DNA of 64,000 nucleotides from Canna indica. Taxonomy: Eukaryota > Streptophyta > Magnoliopsida > Zingiberales > Cannaceae. The position numbers and the translations under genes are program-made. Where the stretch lies: positions 54,702,001-54,766,000 of the forward strand of contig CP136895.1 of assembly GCA_034359265.1 (NCBI GenBank), in the 5' to 3' direction. The notes below the pieces were generated by a model. That model ran no database searches. It saw only the letters and a program-made list of their open reading frames with translations, and had not been told where the DNA came from. Below, in pieces: positions 47,181-59,251 of this stretch; positions within the stretch are counted from its first letter, which is position 1; every line of letters begins with the position of its first letter.

Positions 47181-47720
47181 TTGGGATGTGCATGGATATC
47201 AAGTAGATTCTGAACAGATTGAAACCTATTCAATCGAATAGATTCTGAGTAGATCTGAATTAAATTCGAGTACAGTCCGGGATAAAAATTAAAGAATCGG
47301 TTAAAATCGGTTTCGATTTCGGTCCAACATATCGGGCACTCGAAATCGGAATCGAAACCGGTACCTAAAATCTATTTTGGAACTTATTTCGGAACCTATT
47401 TCGGAACCTGTTAGAATCTGTTTTGAAATCTGTTGGAATCTATTCTGAAATCTGTTGGAATCTATTCTGAAATCTGTTGGAACCTATTCGGGAACCTATC
47501 CTAGAACCTATTTTGGAATCTATTGGAATATGTTCTGGAACATGTTTACAAGTTCCAACATGGTACTAGGAATCGAAACCGAAACCTATGATTCCGGATA
47601 GGATCTGATTCCATATTCCAACAGGATAGGGTCTGGTTCCAAAATCTAGAAACTGATCTTATATATGGTAGAGTTAAAATATCATAAAAAATATAGAATA
47701 TTCGGACCCGCTCACCCCTA
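47181..47720. mobile_element. Non-autonomous hAT-like element
   Basis: The 8-base duplication CGTGAGAA flanks it exactly (47173-47180 and 47721-47728). Ends are imperfect inverted repeats: TTGGGATGTGC on the left and the inverse of TAGGGGTGAGC on the right. The 540-bp interior has degenerate repeats around 'ggaacctatt' and 'gaaatctgttggaatctatt'. No protein is encoded. Duplication length and end sequence fit hAT. Confidence 0.85.
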
Positions 47721-47728
47721 CGTGAGAA

Positions 47729-48357
47729 GAGGCGATAATTCTTCACAACGTTGAGATAGGAAAATTAAGGATATTTTGCTTTTGTGTACTAATTTTTTTT
47801 TCAATTTTCATGATTGTTTCTATATATTATCATGTTATTGCATCATTTGATCTTGATTGTAGTTTCAGATTAGATCCAAGGGGAAAGAGGGGTAGGATAG
47901 GTCAAGTGATGCAATTAGAGAGAGAAGGTCAAATCAATTTGATTTTTATTTTTAATATATATATATTTTAAAATAATTATACTAAAAATAAACACTATGA
48001 ATATTAGTAAATATACGATATTTTCACCATCGATCTACCTCCATGACTTTGTATTTATGTTTTAAACGTTAAATTGAGAGCAAAAATTTATTGCTTAGGG
48101 AAATAACTAAGATTTTTTTTATTCTTAGAGATTTGATCTCATTTGATATGAGAAATATTTTTTAAAAAAAAATTATAATTTTTATGAATTAACTTTTCAT
48201 ATATATTTCTCGAAAAATACCTAAAAATTATTTGGTTGACAAGAAGTTAATTCATAGGAAGTGTATCTTTCCCACCTACAACATGTTTAATTGACATGAA
48301 TACTTCCTAAAAAATACATATAAAATGATCAGTATATATTTTTTATATAAATTAATA

Positions 48358-48394
<37 letters not shown>

Positions 48395-49102
48395 TGTAAT
48401 TAATATTGTAACATATATATATAGATATATTATTTGTAAATTAATATTGTAATATATATATATATATATAATTTGTAAATTAATATTGTAATATATATAT
48501 ATATAATAATTTTTTGCATATATAATTAATATAATATATACTTTATTATATATAAAAATAATTTTATTTATAAATAATATAAAAAAATACATATTTTGCT
48601 AAAAAAATTAAAATAAAATAAATATGTGAAGAATTCAAGAACTATCTAATCTCATAATGCTACAATATAAATTATATATTTCACATTAAATGTAAATGTG
48701 AGGCCAATATTGACTTTTTATTTTAAATACAGTGTAGGAAGTGAAACTTACCTAGGGCCCCCTAGATAAGTTACTTCATGTGTTTTGCAGAAAGTTGCAC
48801 TTACTAAAAAAGTTGTACTTGCTGAGAAAGTTGTACTTCCTACAAAAATGTAGGAAGTGTATCAACTAAACAAGAGATCTTTTGGCTACTTTCTAGGAAG
48901 TACAATCTCCTGCATGAAGTTGTGTCAACCAAACGAGGCCTTTGTAATCTTCTTATTGGATATATGTAATTTTTCTCAATATGGACTGAACCATACTTCT
49001 TTTATATTTGTGTTTTCTTCTCGTGATTATGGTGGTTCTCCATGGCCATTTATTAGCCCTAGGCTTTTATTTCATTTTCTGAAAGAAAGTGCTTAGTGTC
49101 AT
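47729..49102. other. AT-rich intergenic DNA with TA-rich tracts
   Basis: No gene. 48350-48600 is TA-rich with three spaced copies of 'aattaatattgtaa' and gives a meaningless Ile/Tyr-rich open frame. Around 48780-48850 there are short repeats of 'aagttgtacttcctac' type. Confidence 0.6.
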
Positions 49103-49870
49103 CTCGGGTAGGCCTAGTAAATTTTAGCCCGGCTCGATAGCCTGTCACGAGCTTGGCATGATAAATCGAGTTTGGGATGACCCTGACGTGTCAGGCACCA
49201 ACGGGCCGACCCATTAAGGCCCGCACGATTAATCGATCGTGCGTAGCTAGGTGATGTAGGCTCGACACGGCCCGATAGTCCGATATAATTTTTAAAAATA
49301 AATATTAAATATACCCATTGTTATGCTAACATGCCGATTCTTATCGTGTTGAATCGTGTTAACGGGCCGTATCAAGCGACCCGTTTATTTTGCACGTCAT
49401 GCCAGGTTCAGGGTCCCAAGCCTGAGGTCTTATCGTGTCGGCCTTTTAGCTCAGCCCCAACTATTTGTTAGGACAAATCTCGGGTGGTCTTGGGTGAATC
49501 AATGGAAGTGTAAATATGCACAACAATCCCAATAAGAATTCTCACACTTGATTTGACATGGCTTAGGAGTAGCGTCCGACCCGTTAGCCCGGGTCCGACA
49601 CGATTTTGTTAAGCCTAATCCCAAATGGTCTTGGGCAAATCAATGGAAGACTAAACTAATATCCACATCAATCACAATAAGAATTCTCATGTATAGTCTC
49701 ATGTAGACTAGGAAATCTTTTGCTCCGCCCGATAGCTCGGCCCCGTCCGACATGATAAAATTGGACTTGGGCTAATTCTTACCGTACCCGGGCCATTATT
49801 AGGACGGCTCGATATCTTCGATCCGACACGAATTTGTCGGGTCTATTCTCATGATGTCAGGAATAATCAT
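49103..49870. repeat. Dispersed repeat with 'gcccgacacg' motifs
   Basis: Alternating 'gcccggctcgat', 'ggcccgacacg' and 'tcgggtc' motifs, moderately GC-rich, with paired segments around 49490-49560 and 49610-49690. It resembles non-coding plant MITE or satellite-like repeats; no clear termini were found. Confidence 0.45.
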
Positions 49871-50086
49871 TCTCAACTATAAAAGGGTTATTAGACGAAA
49901 ATGACCTAAACTTTGGCTGAATTCTTAATTATAGTGAATTCTTTAATTGGTCTCAATTGTATATAAGAACTTACACGTTGGTTCCAATTGTAGCCCATCG
50001 TCTGCCAACCGTGAGTAGAATCGTTACTTCACTGACATGGCGATCCATAAATGACTTAAAAAATCTCAATTAACATGTCATCTGAA
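49871..50086. other. Short intergenic stretch
   Basis: MITE-like wording ('gacctaaactttggctg', 'ggttccaattgtagccc') similar in style to 46280-46420. No gene. Confidence 0.35.
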
Positions 50087-50675
50087 TACAAGATCCTGAT
50101 TATAGATGCCTTCTGCCATGTCGTCCTCTCTCCGCTGATCCACGTCAACGGCCTTCGGAAACACGGCATCACACTATACTTCAGAATTGACAAAGAGCGC
50201 TAGAAGGTTCCGGACATCCCCGTCATCTACTTCGTCCGCCTCATGCCAGAAAATGTCAATCGGATCTCCGTCGACGCTTCGCATGGTCTATATGACTCCT
50301 TTCACCTCAACTTCTCCTCCTCCCTACTGCGTCCCCTCCTCAAAGTTTTGGCCAAGAGGACCCCATTTGAATTGGGTGCAGCAAAGTCATATGAATTGGA
50401 TGACTTTGATCCATTTTGGGTAGCTAACAGTCGGTCCCCATTTGAGAAAGTAGCGAAGGAAATTGAGACCCAATTGAGCAAATACAAGCAAGATGTTGAT
50501 GATGTAAACAGGCGGACTAGAGGAAAGGATGGTGTTGAGTTGTTAACTCACTCGCTGAGCTGACTGAACGGAAGAAGATGATAGACAAGCACACGAACAT
50601 TGTGTTTGTTCTTTTGGGTGAGATCAAGGAGAGGCCTTTGGATGCATACTACACTCTTGAAAATTATATGTACTT
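50087..50675 (+). pseudogene. SLY1-like (Sec1/Munc18 family) pseudogene
   Basis: The reading begins YKILIIDAFCHVVLSPLIHV and LRKHGITLYFRIDKER, then has a stop at 50201. It continues with GLYDSFHLNFSSSLLRPLL, jumps to SYELDDFDPFWVANSRSPF and KYKQDVDDVNRRT, then after a small deletion and a stop reads ELTERKKMIDKHTNI. This is the order of SLY1, the SM protein for ER-Golgi SNAREs. More than 150 central residues and the C-terminal half are missing. No introns interrupt it, but that alone does not prove retroposition. Confidence 0.8.
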
Positions 50676-50811
50676 GCTCAGGATCATGCTTGTTTGATCG
50701 ATTTGCACTTGCTCAGGATCAATCGATGGGAGAAGACGAGCAATTGAGTTTGGAGGAGCTTTCGAAGAACAGTACTCTTCGGATTCGAAACAAGTGCTTG
50801 AGAGTCAAAGT

Positions 50812-52226
50812 TGTTGGCTTAAGGGTCTATCTTAAGCCTCGATCTTTATTTTGATGATAACAAATATGTATTTAATCCAAGTGTGTAGTTTTGAGTTCAG
50901 GTTGAGGTTGCGATACACATGCCTATTCCGTTCAAACGAGACAACGGAAAAGATCGTCAAAAGAACGGAAGAAGAAATCATTGAAGAAAGGCTCCGAATT
51001 AAGTCAAGAAGATTTAATATAATATGTCTCTAGAATAGTTTATCCCAAGCCTAAAATATAAGGTTATCCAAGTTGGAACTTAGAAACCAAGCACTTAGAA
51101 TTGGCATGTAAAAATACAAGGAATTAATCATCCTCAACCTAGGATCGGTCGACCGATCAAGGCAATAAAATGGCGATGTAGCTCATTCGATCGACCGACT
51201 GGTCGACCGGAGATCGCAAGAAATTGGCAGAAGCCATTCGGTCGACTGAATGTGGCGAAGGGCAAATAGCTGGGCTACGTCGGTCGACCGACAGAGGCAA
51301 AAATTTGGCAGAAAGGTAGCGGTCGACCGACCTAAAGATGGCCTCTATCACGTGATTCGCTGCAGCAATTCGGTCGACCGAATGTTGGAAGAAATGTTGG
51401 TGGTCGACCCGTCGGTCGACCGACCTCTCTCAGCTGCAACGGTCGGACCTGGCGATCGATCCATCGGTCAATCGATTAATCGACCGACCTTGCGACCGAA
51501 CGGCTTCAACAGTCGATTTTTTATCCGTTGAACGGCCATTCGGCTGAGGGGTTATAAATACCCCTCACCAAACTTCATTAAACACTTTTGTAAAACTTAT
51601 TTGAGCATTAAAAATGAGCACTAAAGCCTTCATACGAGCTACACCTGCGCGCGCCTCTCTGCTCCCAGTTTCGACTTCATCAGGCACTGATTTCTTCTCT
51701 TCAACCTTGCCCCGTTCATTGAAGTCTTCTTCCAGTTGCAAGTTGAAGACGAGAAGGCGATGGAAAGAAGCTTGGGTCAAATTCCTTCTTCATTAGCTCT
51801 TTCTAATAGTTTATAATTTTTTGAATATTGTTTTCTTGTTAAGATAGCTTGCTATGTGTGCTAGGAAACACTTAGGGTAAACTTTGTAGAAGTGTGTTTT
51901 GCCTAGGTGAATAGGATTGAGGTGTTCTCCATGTGAGGGAGAAGGGTGTCCTCAAGTGTATTCAAAGGGAAACATACATTCTATAAAGTAGTGTTTAGAA
52001 ATCCTTAGTAAGGAGCCAAGGTAGTGGAGTAGGCGGTTAGCCGAACCATTATAAATTAATTTGTTTGCATTGCTCTTTACTTGCTTTCATTATTGTGATT
52101 GAATTGTGATCATATCATTCACTAAAGAATAATTCAATTAAGCTAAGACAAAATTAAGTTAAAGAAAATTGAAAAAGGGGATTGACACTATTCAACCCCC
52201 CTTCTAGTGTCAAGGTCCATCCAACA
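50812..52226 (+). repeat. 5' LTR of the complete Copia element
   Basis: 1415 bases, TGTTGG...CCAACA. GTCGAC-type motifs cluster at 51140-51500, just upstream of the TATA box at 51553. It differs from the 3' LTR by scattered substitutions and by motif units missing from the 3' copy. Confidence 0.92.
51553..51560 (+). promoter_or_regulatory. TATA box in the Copia 5' LTR
   Basis: 'tataaata' in 'ggggttataaatacccc', conserved in the 3' LTR at 58229-58236. It follows the palindromic motif cluster by about 50 bases. Confidence 0.7.
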
Positions 52227-52228
52227 AT

Positions 52229-52240
52229 TGGTATCAGAGC
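52229..52240 (+). other. Primer binding site of the Copia element
   Basis: Exact 'tggtatcagagc', two bases after the LTR end. Confidence 0.9.
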
Positions 52241-52283
52241 AAGGTAGTAGACTAATATCTAACCATCTTCCCTACAAATAATC

Positions 52284-53880
52284 ATGTCTAGTGAAATTCA
52301 ACTAGCTCAAGGGTCCTCTTCCCATACTCCACCATTCTTTGATGGAAACAACTATGCTTATTGGAAGATCTGGATGAATGGCTTTCTTCAATTATTAGGC
52401 ATGGATGTATGGAGAATGATTTTGGTAGAGTATAAGCAACCCAATAAGGATATGGATCAATGGGACCAAGAGGAAGTTAGACTTTTTAATGCAAATGCTA
52501 AGGCCGTGAATTTAATAGGATCTCTACATGCAAGTCCGCTTATGAAGTATGGAAGGTCCTAGAGACCACCCATGAAGGGACTTCGCAAGTAAAATAATCA
52601 AAAATCAATTTACTCATGCAAGATTATGAGATGTTTAAAATGCTTTCACATGAGTCTATTGATGTCATGCATGCTAGGTTCCAAAATATTACGAATGGTT
52701 TAGCTAACCTTGGCAGGGAAATAAAGGAAGAGGAGAAGGTAAGGAAGCTCCTCCGCTCCCTTCCAAAATCTTGGGAGCCCAAAGTGACCACCATCATGGA
52801 AGCCAAGGACTTGAGCCAATTGAAGATCACCGAGCTCCTTGGGTCTCTCATGACACATGAGACTCACATGAAGCAATATCAAGAAGAAGAGGCTCCAAAA
52901 GGCAAGACCATTGCCTTAAAAGCATCCCATCGAGCCGAAGAGACATCGTCATCCGAGGAAGAGATGGATAACCTTGAAGAAATGGCGATGCTTGCAAGAA
53001 GGTTCATGAGCTTCATAAAGGGAGGCATGAGAAAAGGAAGAAGTGGCTACACGTGCTACAATTGCAACAAGTCGGGGCACCTAAGGAAAGATTGCCCGCT
53101 TCTAAAGATGGCCACTACCTCCAACCCTCACAAGAGAGAAAAGTACAAAAAGAAGAAGAAGGCAATGATAGCTACATGGGATGAAAGCAAGGCCTCACCA
53201 AGTGAAGAAGAGGCAAGGAGTGAAAAAGCCAACATTTGCTTGATGGCAAAGGAAGATAAGGTAAGATTTAATTTTGGTGAAATTTTATTTACCCAAGAAG
53301 AATTACAAATTGAATTTGAGCAAATGCATGATGAGTTTATTGCAATTAGGAGAAAATTTAAGGACCTCAAAAAGGACAATAGGTCATTGGAAATTGAAAA
53401 TGATAGATTAATATTTTTCTGCAATGATCTTAGGAAAGAGGTAGAAAACCTTAAGGAAAAAAAGTGCACCCTAGAAAAGGCTAACAATGACCTAGAAATA
53501 GATAATGAAAAATTAGAAAGAGAACAAGTACTTATGTGATACAGTAGAGCATTTAAATGATAGCATGCTAACATTAAAGAAAGAATTTTGCATGCTCAAT
53601 GAAAAAATGAGAATTATTCAAAATATCATGCCAAAAGTTATCAATGAAAAGAAATCATCACACTCTCATGCTTACACACACACAAAGAAAATTTCATGGT
53701 AATTATTTTTCTTGTGATATTTTTGGCCATATGGCCAAAGATTGTGCATTAAAAAGGAACCCACATGCAAGATTCACATGGGTTCCAAAAGTGACTAACA
53801 CACAAGGATCCAAGAAAATTTGGGTACCTAAGAAAGTGTCTTCTCCTTTTGTAGGTGGAGAAGCATCCTCAACCAAGTAA
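52284..53880 (+). pseudogene. Copia gag, frameshifted
   Basis: It starts at 52284 with the Gag N-terminus (PPFFDGNNYAYWKIWM), shifts frame near 52560 and continues at 52616-53539 with a UBN2-type domain (LRSLPKSWEPKVTTIMEAKD), a CCHC knuckle (CYNCNKSGHLRKDC) and a long Glu/Lys coiled coil. A stop at 53537 and a shift lead to a third part (53644-53880) with a second knuckle-like stretch (FSCDIFGHMAKDC) and a WVPK motif similar to the gag-only elements. Confidence 0.85.
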
Positions 53881-56800
53881 GAGTACTTGGATCTTGGATA
53901 GCGGTTGCTCGAAGCACATGACAGGAGATATCAACTTATTCGCAACCCTATCAAGTAAAGATGGTGGACATGTCACATTTGGAGACGATGCCAAAGGTAA
54001 GACTGTTGGCATTGGTGACATAGGTATACTCCCTCACCCATGTATCAAAAATGTTTTATTAGTTGATGGTTTAAAGCATAACTTGATTAGCATATCTCAA
54101 CTATGTGATAATGGGTACATAATTATTTTTGAAGCATCAAAGTGCATTATTAGAAGTACACCTTCAAATGATATCATGTTCATAGGAAATAAGCGAGAAA
54201 ATGTATACACTCTAGAATTAAATGTCTTGCCCAATCCTCATATTAGATGCTTAGTAGCTATGGAAAATGACTCTTGGCTGTGGCATAGAAGGCTAGGACA
54301 TGCTAGCATGAGCCTCATCCAAGAGATAGCTAGGAAAGAATTAGTAAAAGACTTACCTAAAATAAAATTCGAAAAAGATAAACTCTGTGATGCATGTCAA
54401 CTAGGTAAGCAAGTAAAATCTTCATTCCATAGTATTAATCAGGTTAGTACATCTAGAATTCTTGAGCTTGTACACATGGATCTCTTTGGTCCATGTAATG
54501 TAGCTAGTCTAGGTGGAAAGCTTTATTGCTATGTTTTGGTTGATGATTTTTCGAGATTTACATGGATCTTCTTTTTAGCAAAGAAAAATAAGACATTTGA
54601 GTTTTTAAAAAAAATTGCAAAAAAGGTTTCAAATGAAAAAAGAGTTTCTATTTTAAAAATTAAGAGTGATAATGGAGGGAAATTTAAAAATGAAAATTTT
54701 TCCGAGTTTTGTGATGATTTAGGTATTTAACATACTTTTTCTTCCTCTAGGACCCCTCAACAAAATGGGGTGGTTGAGAGGAAGAATAGAACCCTACAAG
54801 AAATGGCTAGGATCATGTTGTGCGAAAATAATTTGCCTAAATATTTTTGGGCCGAAGCCATAAATACTTCTTGTTATGTTCTTAATCGTGTTTTATTAAG
54901 ACCAAAAATTAAGAAAACACCATTTGAGCTTTGGAATGGTAAAATCTCAAATGTGGGATATTTTTCATATTTTTGGATGTAAATGCTTTATTTTAAATAC
55001 TAAGGAGAATTTAGGGAAATTTGATTCTAAATTCGATGAAGGAATTTTCCTAGGTTACTCCACTAGTTCTAAGGCTTATAGAGTTTATAATCGTAGAACT
55101 ATGATAGTTAAAGAGTTTATGCATGTGACTTTTAATGAAACTAATGATTCTTCAAGAAATATCAAGATTGTGAATGTAGGTGAGGAGCTTGAGGATCTCA
55201 CACTTCATGATAAGGAAGTGGAGGATGAAGATGAAGAGGAGACCCAACATAAAGAACCTCCATCCTTAAGTCAATCTCAAGTTGAAGATGGAGAAGAAAA
55301 AAAAGCTCTACCACCTCTCCCCAAGAGATACCGATTGGTAAGAGATCATCCAATGGATCAAGTCATTGGAGAGCCTTCAACGGGAGTGGTAACATGCTCT
55401 AAATTTAAAAATTTATGCCAATATGTAGCTTTTGTTTCTCAAGTAGAGCCTAAAAATATTAAGGAAGCTATAGAAGATGAGTTTTGGGTATTAACTATGC
55501 AAGAAGAACTCAACCAATTTGATAGGAATAATGTATGGGACTTAGTACCTAGACCTAGTGATCAAACCATAATTAGAACCAAATGGGTGTTTAGGAATAA
55601 GCTAGATGAAGAAGGACTAGTCATTAGAAACAAAGCTAGGCTAGTGGCACAAGGGTACAACCAACAAGAAGGAATAGACTATAATGAAACATATGCTCCC
55701 ATAGCTAGATTAGAAGCAATTAGGATGTTTTTAGCATTTGCTAGCTTTAAAGGCTTTATACTTTTTCAAATGGATGTGAAAAGTGTCTTTTTAAATGGTT
55801 TTATAAATGAAGAAGTTTATGTTGAACATCCCCCAGGTTTTGAAAGTTTTGAGTTTCCAAATCATATTTTCAAACTTAGAAAGGCTTTATATGATTTAAA
55901 ACAAGCCCCTAGGGCTTGGTATGAAAGACTCTCTATTTTCTTAATTGAACAAGGTTTTAATATAGGAAAAGCAGATGTTTCACTTTTCATCAAGCACCAT
56001 GAAAATGACATGTTATTAGTTCAAATATATGTTGATGATATAATTTTTGGTGCCACTAATGAAATGCTTTGTGAGTGGTTTGCTAAGCGTATGCAGTATG
56101 AATTTGAGATGAGCATAATGAGAGAGCTCTCCTTCATGCTTGGTCTCCGAATCAAGCAAACCAACAAAGGGATCTTCATCAATCAAGCTAAGTACACAAA
56201 GGAGCTCATCAAGAGATTTGGAATGAATGAAGCCAAGATAGCTTCTACACCAGCGCATCTATCCAGCTTGACAAAGATGAAGAGGGTATTAAAGTGGACG
56301 AAAAATGATATCGAGGTATGATCGGTAGTCTCCTTTATTTAATCGCAAGTAGACCCGATATCATGTTTAGCGTATGTTTCTGTGCTAGGTTTCAATTGTG
56401 TCCTAAGATGTCTCATTTAAGTGCGGTAAAACGTATATTGAGATATCTAAAGGGTACGGTTGACTTAGGATTATGGTATCCATGTCATGCATCATTCGAT
56501 TGAATTGGTTTTTCGAACGCTGATTTTGCCGGATGTAAGATAGATAGGAACAACACTAGTGGGTGTTGTCAATTCCTAGGAGCGAGTCTTGTTTCTTGGT
56601 TCTCAAAGAAACAAAACTCTGTTGCGCTTTCAACTACCGAAGCAGAATATATCGTCGCGACTAGTTGTTGTGTGGAAGTCCTTTGGATGAAACAAACCCT
56701 TTTAGACTATGGACTTAGGTATTCTTGCATACCTATACATTGTGATAACACTAGTGCAATTAATTTAACCAAAAATCCTATCTTACATTCTAGAACTAAG

Positions 56801-56980
56801 CATATTGATTTGAGACATCATTTTCTTAGGGATAATGTAGCTAAGGGAAACATATCGGTAGAATTTGTATCCACCGATAAATAACTTGCCGATATATTTA
56901 CAAAACCCTTAGTTGAAGAGAGTTTCACAACCTTAAGGATGCAACTAGGAATTTGTGCTTTACCTTGTGATTAAAGAAAA
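53855..56980 (+). pseudogene. Copia pol: protease, integrase, RT, RNase H, with stops and shifts
   Basis: Protease WILDSGCSKHMTGD near 53890. Integrase zinc-binding part (WLWHRRLGHAS, CDACQLGK) and core (HMDLFGP, IKSDNGGKF) up to a stop at 54728-54730, then RTPQQNGVVERKNRTLQEMA. A frameshift near 54955 leads into 54924-56321, with RT motifs FQMDVKSVFLNG and YVDDIIFGATN. Another break near 56318 leads to RNase H (STTEAEYI, CDNTSAINLTKNP, HIDLRHHFLRD). A stop near 56882 precedes LADIFTKPL in the same frame. The enzymes would be inactive as encoded. Confidence 0.88.
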
Positions 56981-57542
56981 TAATACAAGATTTCAAAACT
57001 TGCATTCTATAAAAGTGTCATCACACTTATGTATTGCTCTGTAGTGGAGCTTTGCGACCTATTGGTGTTTGCCTTCTATAGGCTTACATTAATGGGAAGG
57101 ACTATAGTGATAGATGACTTGGTTCTTGTGGCTTTCTCGATTTTCTGGTTTTATGATGAAATTTCATTAATTGTACCTTAATTCTTACCATTTTTGATTG
57201 ATGTCAAAAGGGGGAGTAAAAGTAAGGTCACACTTGGTTTTCAAGATGCATATAGGTAGTGTGAGTTTTATAGTTAAGGGCAAGAGATATAGTAAGGGGG
57301 AGTTAAAAATGACATGCACAATGGTAGGGGGAGCATAGGTCAAGTTATAGATAATTTGAACATGCACATTGATAGGGGAAGCATAGGTTGAGCTATAAGA
57401 AGTTGGATGTATAGGCTGAGATAGAAAGTTGAATGCATATGCTAAAGTATTTATCTTGCATACCCTAACTCTTGAATGACTTAACTCAAACTCACAAATC
57501 CTATTAATTTTCTTAAAATTTAATGTTATGTTTGTCATCATC

Positions 57543-57556
57543 AAAAAGGGGGAGAT
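57543..57556 (+). other. Polypurine tract of the Copia element
   Basis: 'aaaaagggggagat' directly precedes the 3' LTR; the same sequence as in element A. Confidence 0.85.
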
Positions 57557-58901
57557 TGTTGACTTAAGAGTCTCTTTAAGCCTCGATCTTTATTTTGATG
57601 ATAACAAACATGTATTTAATCCAAGTGTGTAGTTTTGAGTTCAGGTTGAGGTTGTGATACACATGCCTAATCCGTTCAAACGAGACGACGAAAAAGATCG
57701 TCAAAAGAACGGAAGAAGAAATCATTGAAGAAAGGCTCCGAATTAAGTCAAGAAGATTTAATGTAATATGTCTCTAGAATAGTTTATCCCAAGCCTAAAA
57801 TGTAAGGTTATCCAATTTGAACCTTGGTAACCAAACCCTTAGAATTGGCATGTAAAAATACAAAGAATTAATCATCCTCTACCTGGGATTGGTCGACCAA
57901 TCAAGGCAATAAAATGGCGATGCAGCCCATTTGGTCGACCGACTGGTTGACCGGAGATCGCAAGAAATTGGCAGAAGCCATTCGGTCGATCGACAGAGGC
58001 AAAAATTTGGCAGAAAGGTAGCAGTCGACCAATCGGTCGACCGACCTAAAGATGGCCTCTATCGCGTGATTCGCTGCAGCAATTCGGCCGATCGACGGGT
58101 CGACCGAATGTCGGAAGAAATGTTGGCGGTCGACCCATCGATCGACCGACCTCTCTCAGCTACAGCGGTCGGACCTAGTGGTCGATCCGTCAGTTTTTAT
58201 TCGTTGAACGGCCGTTCGGTTGAGGGGTTATAAATACCCCTCACCAAACTTCATTAAACACTTTTGCAAAACTTATTTGAGCATTAAAACTGAACATTAA
58301 AGCCTTCATACGAGCTACACCTGCGCGCGCCTCTCTGCTCCCAGTTTCGACTTCATCGGGCGCTGACTTCTTCTCTTCAACCTTGTTGCGTTCATTGAAC
58401 TCTTCTTCCAATTGCAAGTTGAAGACGAGAAGGTGGTGGAAAGAAGCTTGGGTCAAATTCTTTCTTCATTAGCTCTTTCCAATAGTTTGTAATTTATTGA
58501 ATATTGTTTACTTGTTAAGATAGCTTGCTAGGTGTGCTAGGAAACACTTAGGGTAAACTTTGTAGAAGTGTGTTTTGCCTAGGTGAATAGGATTGAGGTG
58601 TTCTCCAAGTGAGGGAGAAGGGTGTCCTCAAGTGTATTCAAAGGGAAACATACATTCTATAAAGTAGTGTTTAGAAATCCTTAGTAAGAAGCCAAGGTAG
58701 TGGAGTAGGCGGTTAGCCGAATCATTATAAATTAATTTGTTTGCATTGCTCTTTACTTGCTTTCATTATTGTGATTGAATTGTGATCATATCATTCACTA
58801 AAGAATAATTCCATTAAGCTAAGACAAAATTAAGTTAAAGAAAATTGAAAAAGGGGATTGACACTATTCAACCCCCTTCTAGTGTCAAGGTCCATCCAAC
58901 A
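57557..58901 (+). repeat. 3' LTR of the complete Copia element
   Basis: 1345 bases, TGTTGAC...CCAACA. The motif cluster is at 57890-58190 and the TATA box at 58229. The shorter length compared with the 5' LTR is mostly due to lost motif-cluster units, as expected from recombination between repeats. Confidence 0.92.
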
Positions 58902-59251
58902 AAAGCTGTGGGAGGTCAAGAGGCTGATCGCGACCAATCCTTTCACTGCGGTCTCGACAATGGCGATCAATCTCAGGAAAAGGATGATGGTACTGGCAGC
59001 GATCAATATCCGGAAGAGGACGACGACAGTACTTTGAGAGAATAAGCGGTGCAACTTGGGTTTGCCCTGAGTGCGGCAAAAGCTTTCCTTCAGAAAAATC
59101 ACTGTTTGGCCACTTGAGGTGCCACCCAGAGAGAGACTTCCGCAGAGCCAATCCATTGCCACCATTGGAGGTGACTCAGTGTCTAGCACCATTTCTTTGG
59201 CTGCGGTGACAAACTGGTTGACCACGCGAAGAGGTCAAAAGGTGACGTGGG

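Larger units (their letters stand above)
50812..58901 (+). mobile_element. Complete but defective Copia element (SIRE/Tork-like)
   Basis: LTRs 50812-52226 and 57557-58901, a perfect tRNA-Met primer binding site (52229-52240), gag with coiled coil and zinc knuckles, protease-integrase-RT-RNase H in Copia order, and a polypurine tract (57543-57556). Flanking bases are AAAGT (50807-50811) and AAAGC (58902-58906), a 5-bp target duplication with one change. The ORFs have several stops and frameshifts. About 600 bases after RNase H (56985-57542) hold no gene but contain repeated 'gggggag' runs. Confidence 0.92.
50728..59251 (+). pseudogene. C2H2 zinc-finger gene fragment split by a Copia element (50728-50811 and 58902-59251)
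   Basis: A frame starting MGEDEQLSLEELSKNS at 50728 runs into the 5' LTR. The same frame resumes after the 3' LTR with AVGGQEADRDQSFHC and an acidic Asp/Glu stretch, and stops at 59044. In a shifted frame a plant C2H2 finger follows at about 59063 (CPECGKSFPSEKSLFGH then LRCHPER), and in a third frame NWLTTRRGQK, like the W-(V/L)T-x-(K/R)RG block after such fingers. The gene was probably frameshifted already. The minus-strand LTR element at 59252 removes the rest. Confidence 0.65.

Noticed and set aside
48329..48592. Ile/Tyr-rich minus-strand ORF
   Set aside because: Product of TA-rich simple repeats.
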